Below, piece after piece: positions 1 to 10,199 of a stretch of DNA of 64,000 nt. The notes beneath the pieces are model-generated. The model ran no database searches. It was given only the letters and a program-made list of their open reading frames with translations, and was not told where the DNA came from. Numbering within the stretch: position 1 is the stretch's first letter; each line of letters opens with the position of its first letter. The stretch is from Alitta virens (lineage: Eukaryota > Annelida > Polychaeta > Phyllodocida > Nereididae): assembly GCA_932294295.1 (NCBI GenBank), contig OW028585.1:2638001-2702000 (forward strand), written 5' to 3'. Both the position numbers and the translations under genes were made by a program.

Positions 1-387
1 ATAGGTGCCCATCTTATTTACTGTAACATCTCAGGGGAACTGCACCTAGTTAAGCCTCCACAAGGCTGGAGCTGTCTTCTTGGTAAAGGGGCCAGCCGTT
101 CTGTTTTGGGTCCAAACTTCTTTGTAAAGGGGCTAGCCATCCTGTATTGGAGCTAAAAATCTGATGAAGGCCAGCAAAATGATTACCCTTCATCGAAGGA
201 TACCCCCTCTCCCCTTTTGCTGTGCCAGTGTCTGTCATGGTTGATCAGCCATGTCATGCTTCTGTGATTTTGAGAAGGGAGATTTTGGCCTAAATTTTCT
301 TTTCTGGTGAAATCCTTAATGTAATAAATACCGTCAAACTATATAATTTCAGAAGATTTCTTATGTTAATGCCAGGTCTATACTTAC
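1..387. other. no gene recognised; short two-copy repeat
   Basis: No supported exon on either strand. At about 75-157 a unit of about 41 bp occurs twice in imperfect tandem, each copy containing a 'gtaaaggggc' core. Confidence 0.4.
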
Positions 388-555
388 ATCTGTGCTGTCA
401 CTGCTGTAGCTGCAATCATATGATACTGAAATCCCACAGCCAGAAATGTTTTTCTGACTTGTACAGGTGTTATACTGAAAAACTAATAGGTAACAAGGTC
501 TGGGAGCACCGAAGGTCACCACCCAAATAAAGACCGTTAAATTGTGTTGCAGCAT
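388..555 (-). CDS. candidate exon of a minus-strand gene (56 codons, unknown product)
   Basis: On the minus strand an open frame of 56 codons begins at ATG (553-555) and runs into a strong 5' splice site (GTAAGTATAG, complement of 378-387). The exon ends in phase 0. The sequence just before the ATG reads TTCTGTAG, so it could be an internal exon with a 3' splice site instead of a first exon. The peptide opens with a mildly hydrophobic stretch (LTVFIWVVTFGA), which could be a weak signal peptide, followed by several cysteines and serines. I do not recognise a domain. The rest of the gene would lie off the left edge. It is divergent from the + strand LamG-like gene that follows. Confidence 0.3.
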
Positions 556-1041
556 CTACAGAACTGTTTTCATTTACAACCATAACCAAAGGTTGCCATC
601 AAAACAATTTACAATAATTTTGTCCATTTTTTTATTGTGATAATGCATCTGAGAAGTTATAGCACCTCACTTACTGCCATTTCCTGAGGCTCAGCATCAA
701 CTTAAGGCCTCTTAATGCTTAAATGTCATTCCATTAATATCCTTTTTTCCTGGAAGGCTAATTATGATAGAAACCTAAAATTTGGCAATTTTTCAGCTTA
801 GAAGTTTCTGGCCTCTATAGAGTTTATTCAGACACATCTGAAATAGTAGACCCTTTTCTAAAATGTAATGGATTTAAATTCATGTAAGACATGATTTCAT
901 TAAAAAATATATATCTTTTTAGTCATCTTGGGCATACTTTGGCTCACTGATGAAGAAAAAAAAGAAGATTTTGTTTCTCAATCTTAAATGGCTTAACTTG
1001 GGAATCATATTATTGCATATACACAAACATTTTTTCTAAAG
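556..1041. other. AT-rich sequence, no feature seen
   Basis: No coding signal on either strand. The last 15 bases form the pyrimidine tract before the exon at 1042. Any earlier exons of that gene must lie upstream of here. Confidence 0.4.
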
Positions 1042-1212
1042 CAAGGACCACCAGGTGGCATCGGAAATATGTGGAGAAAGAATTGGACGTGGCAAGCACT
1101 ACGACAATTATGGAAGTTTATGCTCCTTTATAGAGAGCTTTGTATGGCCATGGTCAGGACAACATCATGTTGACATTGGCATTAACCTGATGTCGAGCCG
1201 AACATATTATCT
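1042..1212 (+). CDS. LamG-like gene, exon a
   Basis: A 171-nt exon preceded by the pyrimidine-rich 'tttttctaaag' and ended by the donor CT|GTGAAT in phase 2. The frame has no stop until just after the donor. Joining CT to the first G of the next exon restores an open reading frame. The start could alternatively be 1046, because a second AG lies at 1044-1045. The peptide is rich in Gly, His and Trp (e.g. 'FVWPWSGQHHVDIG'); alone it matches nothing I recognise. Confidence 0.5.
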
Positions 1213-4200
1213 GTGAATACACAGTGTAGGGTAACTCAGGCCACCGATTACACTGTTCAACATATATGCAATGACTATGACTTTGCAGAAGCTAGCCATT
1301 TGAAGCAGCCAATATACCTAGGTTTACAGTACTTCGCCAGTAAAAACTTGTTGTCTTTAGTAATTATGTGTCCCCTGTTTCTTGGTCATTTTAGTTTTGT
1401 GTCCTCCCTGCCCCCATACTGGGCCTCATTATTTGTTTTAGAGTAAATTTAAAAGTAAATGTTGTAATTTATAGAAATCAAGCATCAGACATATCTTTTA
1501 GGGTTCAAAATGCTGAAACAGATGAATCAGCTTCAATCCTCTTGATTGGGGTCAAATTGCAAGTCAGTCATGACACGAAAAAACGCGAGGCAACTTTGAG
1601 TGAAAACAAGTGGACAATGATCAGTCTCGGATATAGCCAAAATGCAGATGGACCGAATCTTTCATTTTACGAAAATGGAGAAAAAATTGATGTCGAAAAA
1701 AGCAATCTGAGTGCCTTTCATATTTCTATGGCTCCAGGTGAGTTATATCATATCCCAATGGCTACATGTTAGTCATAAAGTATCGAAAAGGCTCCAGGTG
1801 AGTTATAGAGCAACTCAATAGCTCCATGTGAGTCATATGGCAAATAAATTGCTCCTGGGGAGTTAAAGAGCAACTCGGCTCCAGATGAGTCATAGAGCAA
1901 AGGCTCAAGGTGAGTCATAGAGCAACTCAATTGCTCCAGGCGAGGTATAGAGCCACTCTATGGCTCCAGGTGAGTTACAGAGCATTGCAATAGCTCTCAG
2001 TGAGTTATAGAGCATCTCAATGGCTCCAGGTGATTTATAGTAAGTAGGCCCTTGGTATCTTACCAATAGCAATGTTAATCACAATAATTGGAATTCAATG
2101 ATTAATTACATCCTAATTAAAGAAATGTTGATAATAACGGAATTGGAGATGTTGAGATCATAAATCATGCCCTAAACCCCTGCGTGTTTTACACGGCCAA
2201 TCTTATTACATTATGTTTACTCCTTAATAATAATGATAATAATAATTTATATAGGGCTAGTTATATTTGACTCCTTCATAATATTTTGTTTCCTTTACAT
2301 TATATTTAGAAAACTGATTACAATTTTTGAGAATGACATTTGGCAAATTGATGCGATTATTCATACTAACCTTTAAATTGTAGGAGACCTTGTCCTGAGA
2401 GGTGCCAAATTTTCCTGCCTGGAATATCATGGTGCAGAGAAGGGCTCAGATTTCTTCACCAATCTCAATCTGACTGATTGCCGTAAGTTTTATCAGACAA
2501 ATATGTTATACAGTCATGCAAACTTAGTCTCTCATGCAGTGCAGGTCATACGTTTGGGACACCTCTATGGGATGCATTGATTGGAAGTGAGCAAGAAAGG
2601 TTACTAAACGTGACGGCCAGTTCTTCAAGTTATTTTAGAGCCTCTGATGCAGTACAAGTCGAATGTTTGGAACACCCCTATTGGATTTGTATTGGATGCA
2701 TTGATTAGAAGAGTGTGAGAAGAATATTGCTAAATGTAAGGGAGAGTTCTTCAACTGTACCAGCATTAGATTCACCCAAGTTATTTCAGCTATTAGTAAG
2801 ACAAGCTGTTAACCTAACCTCAGAGAAGCCTTGTTAGAATCTGATCAAAAAATTAGGCCTTTTTAACCTTGATCATATAAGTTTGCTCCAATGCAGATTC
2901 AATAGGGGTAGCCCAATAAACAGCTGGCTTGTGCAGATAAAGTTTACTATAACCAATTTGCCATAAAATAATTCACCTTGAAAATTTTACAATAATGGAT
3001 CTGTTAGAAGTCAGCCAAGCAGATGACCTCAAATAAATGGAACAACTCAACTACCTCACATGATATCAAGCAATAAACTGTCTTGTTTGTGGTCTGTCTG
3101 TGAAAAATAATGTTCAAGTACCCGAGTAGTGGTCTAGATGGTCAATTAATGCCATGACTAGTGAAATCTGTTTTGCCATTTTCCAAAGATACAATAAATG
3201 TGCAGGAATTACCCCATAACTTACATTGAATGAATTATTTGCATGACAATATTTATACATTGACATATTTTGCTTTAAATTTCAGAGAAAGAGTATTTAG
3301 GTTTGAAATTACAGGATTTTATATTTTGACTTCTTATTGCTAAGATAATTGTTTAACTGTAAAATGTGTTTTTCCTTAAATCAAATTTTGTTTTCTTTTT
3401 TTTATGGGGAAGGGTGGGGGGTTAAATCAAATTTTGTTTTCTTTTTTTTTATGGGGAAGGGGACCAGGTGTTTCTTAAATAATGTGATTGTTGTTTTTTT
3501 GCATTATTTTTTTTTCTAATGGGGGGGGGGAGGTTGACCAATAATAATATGTAATCATACTAGCAGTCATAGTTACTGCAATATTATTGATATCGTACAA
3601 ATAACTTCGTAGAGACAACACCTGAAAAAATATCTAAGGTTAAAAATTATGATTTGAGAAATATACATTGTAAAATTTATGAATGGTTAAAATTCAAAAC
3701 AGTAATTTAGAGATAGGGTTTATGTGAATAGGAATAATATAGAAAGAATATAGTGTAAGATAATAAGTTTGAGAAATCATCGGGTAGAATTGCATTACAT
3801 AGCAAAAGACTGAATTAGAGAGATAAGATATTAAAAATGTACAGCATTGCTATAACAAGAAAAGCTCTCATTAAAAAAGAGACTTGTACCAGATGTGTGT
3901 GATAGCATATTATAATAGTCAATTATAGATAATGTAGAAAAAGAATTTCCATTTATATGGCAGACCAATGCTTGGACCATTCAGCCACTGTTGCAGGCAA
4001 TAAATAGCCCAATGTTTCTGGAAATGTTCTGAGTGTATGAAGGTCATGTGCTGCATCAACTGAAATAAACCATGTTGTTTTACAGTAAAATTCTATTGTT
4101 ACCAGTTCAATTATGTTTTAAGCATGAATTAATGCATTTTGAATGTGGTGACCAAATAATTTTTGCCAAAATTAGCTGAAACCAATGTCATACAGCACAC

Positions 4201-5342
4201 TCCCCCAAGCATAACTAGTATTCCTTATAAGGTCAATCCTAATATGGGCATACACAAAAAGGGATGACAAAACTTCACCAGGCAAGATATCTTAGTATGA
4301 GGTATTCTATAGATTGAGATCTGGTACAAAAAAGGCTATAAAACAGTACAAAGCAAAACTTGAAGTTAAAATTCACGAAAAAAACTTGGTAGCCAGTTAA
4401 AAACCCGAGGGAAAAACAAGCATATCAATTCCGCCATACGTTTAATAAATGAGTAATGGGCCATAAACTGATCAACAGGGAGGGGGGGGGGGCTGAATGA
4501 CAAAAAGTAGGTTGTTGTATTGCAAAAATATGTTGGTGTATAAACAAACATAGTAATCAGTTTTCATATCTTGTACTTTTGTACATTACAATAGCTTAGC
4601 CGTAAACAGCCACTGAAATTAAATTATTAGTAAGCGCATGCCATCTTAAATGAAGTTAATTACATTAATTGTCTTAATAAATTTGGTGTGACTAACGACT
4701 TCATCATTCTATCTAATAATGTTTTCTAATTAATATACTTATTCTTTTATTTTTGCTATGAAATTTTACACGGTTATGGGCAACAGCACAAACTGATTGC
4801 ACATTATTACTATAATACTGAATACTTAATTTTGATATTTTTATTGATTTTGGCAATATTCATGATTATTATTTATTATTATTGGGTTATATATATCTAG
4901 TGTATTATCTGTATGAAATCCATTCTTATGCACGTTACAAAAATATTAGATAAAGTAGATATCAACATATAAAGTAATTATAAATTATAAAGTTGCAAAG
5001 TCTTTAAAATAAGAAATTTTAAAAATTGTAGAGTGGAAATTATATGAAATTATATTGTTTGTAATCTAGTAGATACAATATCAATACAAGAAAAAAAAAT
5101 CTATATTTATTATTTTTTTATTACATAGTCACTGCAATTGAATTTAAGATTTGAATCATCCAACTTGCGGTTACTGTTGAGGTCTTTGTAACAAGCACCT
5201 CTTGTTTTATAATATTATAGATATCTTAACATTTTACTTGATACAAAAAAAGATGAAAAACAAACATTCCGTCTCTTTATATACTGTTCTTTCAGGTAAA
5301 TCAGAAGAAGAATTCATGCAGTGCACCAAACCCCCAAAATAA
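1042..5342 (+). CDS. 3' part of a gene encoding a LamG/concanavalin-A-like module (four exons)
   Basis: I assemble exons 1042-1212, 1502-1737, 2384-2482 and 5296-5342 into one frame of 183 codons ending at TAA 5340-5342. All junctions are GT-AG and the phases match (2, 1, 1). The protein has an aromatic/glycine segment in exon a, then the typical second half of a LamG/ConA-like jelly-roll: a 'WTMISLGY' strand (cf. the W-H-x-V-A-x-x-Y of LamG) and 'LSFYENGEKID' (cf. L-x-L-Y-V-D-G). The third exon resembles the closing 'fsCLEYH' strand. The C-terminus is short and charged with no membrane anchor, so a secreted or soluble protein is possible. The 5' part is missing or outside the window. The exact family (LamG, pentraxin-like or other ConA-like) is inferred from pattern, not alignment. 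Two AATAAA signals follow at about 300 bp. Confidence 0.6.
1502..1737 (+). CDS. LamG-like gene, exon b
   Basis: Acceptor 'atatcttttag' at 1491-1501 and donor CCAG|GTGAGT at 1737/1738. It is read in the frame set by exon a. It carries the most domain-like part of the protein (WTMISLGY, then LSFYENGEKI), the pattern of the central strands of a ConA-like/LamG fold. The last seven nucleotides (GCTCCAG) plus the splice site are the seed of a minisatellite that begins here. Confidence 0.65.
1731..2045 (+). repeat. 30-bp minisatellite repeating a 5' splice site
   Basis: About eleven degenerate copies of a unit of about 30 bp (25-30 bp), consensus gctccaggtgagttatagag plus about 10 further bases, run from the exon b/intron boundary into the intron. 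The authentic exon end and donor are copy 1. Copies 3 and 9 keep a perfect CCAG|GTGAGT; copies 4, 7 and 10 keep GTGAGT with other bases before it. Use of a downstream copy would add exon sequence that hits an in-frame TAG at 1770-1772. Confidence 0.8.
2384..2482 (+). CDS. LamG-like gene, exon c
   Basis: A 99-nt symmetric phase 1-1 exon with acceptor 'aaattgtag' and donor TGCC|GTAAGT. It encodes 33 residues containing 'fsCLEYHG' and ends near a Cys. In position and character this matches the closing strand of a ConA-like/LamG domain. Confidence 0.6.
2483..5295. other. 2.8-kb intron of the LamG-like gene
   Basis: AT-rich, no coding signal. It contains a 46-bp tandem pair (3376-3421 and 3422-3466: 'ttaaatcaaattttgttttc' followed by a T-run and 'atggggaagg'), and G-runs of ten and nine bases near 3522 and 4482. 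A 61-codon minus-strand frame here looks accidental. Confidence 0.5.
5296..5342 (+). CDS. LamG-like gene, terminal exon
   Basis: Acceptor 'ttctttcag' at 5287-5295, then C|GT completes an Arg codon. Fourteen more codons and a TAA at 5340-5342 follow, giving the C-terminus '...SEEEFMQCTKPPK'. The 3' untranslated region follows to the AATAAA signals. Confidence 0.55.
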
Positions 5343-5637
5343 GGATTTTAGTGGAGTTCGCTTGCTGATGAAGAACAGATAAATTAATGAAATAATCATA
5401 ATTTTTCACTGAGTTGCTACTTATCTGGTGGTTGTTAAATTCAAGTTTGCTTGATGGATCATTAAATATTTTCTTGATTATTCCCGTTCAATATGGTCAC
5501 ATAATTGGGAACTAACATACATAGTATGGTATAGTATATATAGAGTTCTGCTTTTACTATTATATTTTATGCTTATTTAAAATGTAGCCTACCTAATTGC
5601 TGCATTCTTAATTGTTCTACTGTGGAAGCTAAGTTGA

Positions 5638-5683
5638 AATAAAGATAAGCTTCAATCTTGCATGCGAGCTGGAATGGAATAAA
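5638..5683 (+). promoter_or_regulatory. polyadenylation signals (two AATAAA)
   Basis: AATAAA at 5638-5643 and again at 5678-5683, 296-341 bp after the stop of the LamG-like gene on the same strand. Spacing is normal for an animal 3' UTR. Confidence 0.5.
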
Positions 5684-6591
5684 TATGAATCATTGTTATC
5701 TGTTATTTCTGATATTCGGCCCCTGCATGCTAGTGTAAAACTTTAAATATAAAATAACAGACATATATCTAAGATAATAATTAGATGTATGCAAAATAAA
5801 CAAATGAATAATGAATATGCATTTAAAGAGCACCAATTCAGTTTAAACTGTAAATATAGGTGTTCCTTGGTGCTAAGTAAATGCAATAGGTGTCACAATC
5901 AGCAGATGTTCCAACACCTTTATAATATAAGTTTATGGTAAGTATCAGCTTTTATCAATGCATTTGCCAATTTAGTTTACAAGTTATGGAAGGTGGCTGT
6001 AGTAGAAGTGATTTAGCTTAAGGTGGCATTGGATTCAATGGTATCATTCTCATGTATATGTAAACGGCTGTTTGTGGCTGTGATTGCTATGCATTTGCCA
6101 ATGTAATTTGTCTCACTGATTTTTGGTGTGACTGTATTTGAGCGGAAAGTACACATTAATAATGCCCATTTTCCACAGTATTGTCACTAACCAAACAGCA
6201 TGGTGATTTATCTTCTTTCACAGTTTGTCTCTACAAAATTAAACAGTATTTGCTGCAGTTGGCATAACTAAGCAATCTGCATAACTTTATCTGTATGATA
6301 CTTGACTAAATTAATGACATATCTTCAACATAAACAATCATTTCATTGACAACAAGCTATCAAATCCGATACATTATTTCTCCATATAAAAACAGTTTAC
6401 ATAAAATAACTTTTTGCATATTTTACAATGCACAGCTTTTATAGAACAATATTTGTAAAGTTATGTGCACCCTGACAAGTCAAATGATTGACAACACTGT
6501 ACTGTTATGCACCAGTAGTTCTAAATTAGACATCAGGTGGAGAATTAATATGTGTATGCTTTTATTGACACAGTAATATCATACACGATAC
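5684..6591. other. intergenic, nothing recognised
   Basis: AT-rich single-copy-looking sequence between the end of the LamG-like gene and the solo LTR. No open frame of interest. Confidence 0.4.
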
Positions 6592-6595
6592 ATTT

Positions 6596-7925
6596 TGTAA
6601 AGTGCAGCCCCTGGCAACCACTTATTATATGTCAGTTAGAATTATATGACAGGTGCACTTATTGTACACTCCTCATTACACTTGCCCTAGGCAAAGGATG
6701 TACATGCATGTCACCATAGAATTGTATGTCAGGTGCAGTGATTGTACACTCCTCGTTACACTTGCCTTAAGCAAAGGATGTACACACCGGTCAGGCACAA
6801 TTATTAGGTACACTCCTCGTTACACTTGCCCTAGGCAAAGGATGTACATACATGTCAGTAGAATTATGTTAGGTACATTGATTGTGTGCACTCTGCATTA
6901 CACTTGCCTTGAGCGTTTTTGTTGCTCTAGTAATTGCTTAATATATTGTTGCTCTTCATTTACACCTGCCCTATGCAGGCCTCTGCTCATGTGTGACCTA
7001 AATGCAGTTGTTATGTGTTCCCATCATTTCCATGTGCTAGTCACTGCTCAGCTCACATGTGTCAGTTATTTTCTCATTACTCATGTTTAGCCTTATACTT
7101 AATTAGCCTGCTGCAAGGAACATTGATTATATTATTAGTATTGATTACATTATCAATTGATTGACTGTATCATTAATTGATTGATTGCTTATGTCCAATT
7201 GTCAATTGATAGATTGTATTATTCATTTTGTTCTTCATATTGATTTATTGTCAGTATTATGTGAGTGCATTGCCCTGTTAAGATGCCTCACTGTTGAGTC
7301 CTAAATTGTGGGAGGGGCTAGCTAACTTTCCCTCCAAAACTTTCCCTCCAAAACTGCTGACCAAGCCAAAGTTGACACTCATCACAATAGCCCATTGTGA
7401 CTTGAGCTATAAATAGCCTCAGCACAATGCAGAGCACTGCAGGGGGTCCACTTTTGCTCCATTGTCTTAGCTTCACTAATCCCTGCCAGATCTCAGCCAA
7501 AGATGCTGGTAGCAACCCTGTTTGGGGGAGGTATCACCCCACACAATGTGAATGATAATTGAGCAAATGGTCAGCAGCAGTGGAGTTTACTGTGTTGTGA
7601 TTGGTTGATAATTCCCTCTCAGCCCTGCTGGGGGGAAACTGCATGAATTGTACCTTTAATACATATACCCTGTGTACAATAAAAATATCAGTTTCATCTT
7701 GCCAGCTGAGGAAGCAAAACTACTCTTGTGTTATTACTTGTACACTTTGGACTCTGCATATATTGTGCTTACTGCACTTTGGACTCTACCCACTTTGGAA
7801 CTGGGAGAACTTGACTTGCTTCAAGCTGAGATGAGACTCAGTTGAAAGTCTACATTGGACAGTCACTCTGACTCTTGGACTGCAATGCCATTAAACTGGA
7901 GTCTTTAATGACATGGACTTTTACA
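6596..7925 (+). mobile_element. solo LTR, same family as the LTR element at 32024-36937
   Basis: A 1330-bp sequence beginning TGTAAAGTGC and ending CTTTTACA, so it has TG...CA ends with a short inverted terminus. It is flanked by a 4-bp target-site duplication ATTT (6592-6595 and 7926-7929). It aligns along its length with both 1296-bp LTRs at 32024 and 35642, with substitutions and small indels. No primer site or internal region follows, so it is a solo LTR left by recombination. The 145-codon frame at 6653 lies inside the LTR, has no known domain and looks accidental. Confidence 0.9.
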
Positions 7926-7929
7926 ATTT

Positions 7930-9057
7930 GTTAAAAAACCAGAAAAAAACACAGAAAAACATGTACAATGTTTACTTCTACTCACTATTTCTATATTCAA
8001 TATATCTACATTATCAATAGATTATCTACATATCCATGCTCCCAGTTGCTGAACAATAGCACCATAATATGAGCATTAATTTTTGTTTACATAAATTTGC
8101 TAAATATATATATATATACATATATATAGACATATAACATATGTATACAGTAACCCTAAATACATATATTACTGCAGTTAATACTGTTCATTATCACAAT
8201 GTTAATTTAAGTACAACATTTGAATTCAGGAGTATATACAACAAGGCATAGTCAACAGTTATATACATGAATGTAAAAGCACATAGATCACAATACTTAT
8301 AGTGCAAAAACTACTAGTTTGGGGGGTGATGGTTAATGCTCGATGATAGATGATGACCCAAACATTCGTTAATAGTTAACACAAGGTGGAGTACATGTAA
8401 TTGACATGCTCCAGTGATTCTGGCATGCTCTTTCAATCACACCTGAGTCAGCAGTGGTCAGTGAATGTCAACCTACTGTAATGCTGAAATGTCCACTGCT
8501 GAAATGCTAAATATGTCAACTCAAATGAACTTTCATCTATCATGAAGTAAGTAACTTATGTGATTAATATTAGTCAATTAATCAAATCATACTATTGTAT
8601 TTACTAAATAATAGTATAGTTAGTCTTTAGTGTAATAGATTGCTGCAATTTGTTTAGAGGTCAATGTGAATTCTCATAATTACTGGTTGGAGACAGAATA
8701 TGACAGGAATTGTGAGTGTTATGGTTTTGGTAACATTCCTATAATTTAATGATTTGTGATTATTATTGTTAACCATCCTATATAAATTAATGAGATATAA
8801 TTTGCGAGTTTTACAAGTATTTACTATTATTTATGTTATGTTCCTGAATTTGAGTATTTTTTGTTCCACAGGAAACCTACTACTATATCCATAATAAAGA
8901 GTATCAAACTGACATTCTTTGCATCTGTTGTCTTGAGTCTCCATCCCAGCACAAACACAGCACCCTCAAGCTGCTACATCAGGTCAAGTGATGCATATTC
9001 ATGACCAACTAGCTCTGGCCCCACCTCCTGAAAAGCCAGCTGTTGTAAACAATGACC
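7930..9057. other. intergenic, AT-rich
   Basis: Includes a TA-rich run near 8103-8155. A stretch at 8895-8985 with an AATAAA followed by T/C-rich sequence resembles the end of a decayed LTR, but no boundaries can be set. Confidence 0.3.
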
Positions 9058-9178
9058 GCACTGTCACAGACAGACAGAGGGACAGACAGTGCGACAGCCA
9101 GACAGACACAGACAGACAGACAGACAGCTAGACAGCAAGACAGACAGACAGTAAGACAGCTAGACAAACAGACTGACA
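9058..9178. repeat. (GACA)n microsatellite
   Basis: Imperfect tandem GACA/CAGA repeat of about 120 bp. Confidence 0.85.
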
Positions 9179-10199
9179 CATTTATTTATCATTACACACA
9201 GTTGAGCATACTATCGTAGGATGCTAAGGAGGAGCAATCCTATGATCCCACCTTTCATAATATTTTGTGTGCAAACATGATAGTGAATAATTATAATGTA
9301 CTATTATTCACCACTATATGTACCAATGTTGTTTGCTTACATTGCATGATTGCATCCTTGGCTGCAGCATATAAAAATAAATATAACAAGCCTACAGTCA
9401 ATCGGCTGCTGAACCAGGGATATCTCACAAATGGGTATGTGAAAATGTATCCTTTAGTACTGCTGAATGTGTATACAAAGGTTAATGATGATCTTGATTG
9501 ATTAATGTTGACTTGATATGAATTGATTGGTATTTAAACTTTCAAATGTTTTTCATGTGTTGTGACTTACTATATGGATTAGAAAAAGGAATTACTGTAT
9601 TGATAGTGGCCACTTAAGAGTAATATAATCCTAATTGGATAATTAGAAAAATCAACAAATTACAGCAGAAGTATAACTGCTAGAAGTAAATTAAAAAGTA
9701 CATGAAGTGTTTCAATTCCTTTATATGTTAATTCAATACAGATGACAGGCTTTACAAGCTGCCATATTGACTTCTTGAGGAATTACACTTCTGTCAAGCC
9801 TTGTCACCTGGATAAACGATCCTGGACTCTGATCACTTGCCTAACGAGGGAGTTGCACTAACTTAGAATGCACCACCACACATACCACACATAACATATT
9901 GGTTGATAAAAAAAATATAATAAAATGTAAATGATAAAGAAATAAAAAAGTACATAGAAAAATAAATAAAGGCGAATGAATGATACGTGATGGATGAAAG
10001 TAGACTCCTCAAAAGCAAGAGGGGTTTGCCGCTATAGAGTTTGTTTTGTGGAATAAAATGTTATTCAATAATTTACATGCAGCCACAAATAAGGATTAAA
10101 AAATAGAAGTTAGTACGGATACCTGTGGCAGGAGTCTTCGGGCTATATGAGTCTGACAGATGGATCTACCGGAGTCTGTTAAAATTGTAGCATCTCGTA
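9179..10199. other. no gene recognised
   Basis: AT-rich sequence with no convincing exon or element. A 78-codon + strand frame at 9265 has no recognisable features. Confidence 0.35.

Noticed and set aside
6653..7090. 145-codon frame in the solo LTR (and 101-codon relatives at 32148 and 35766)
   Set aside because: They lie inside LTRs, have no recognisable domain, and are not conserved in length between the solo and full copies.
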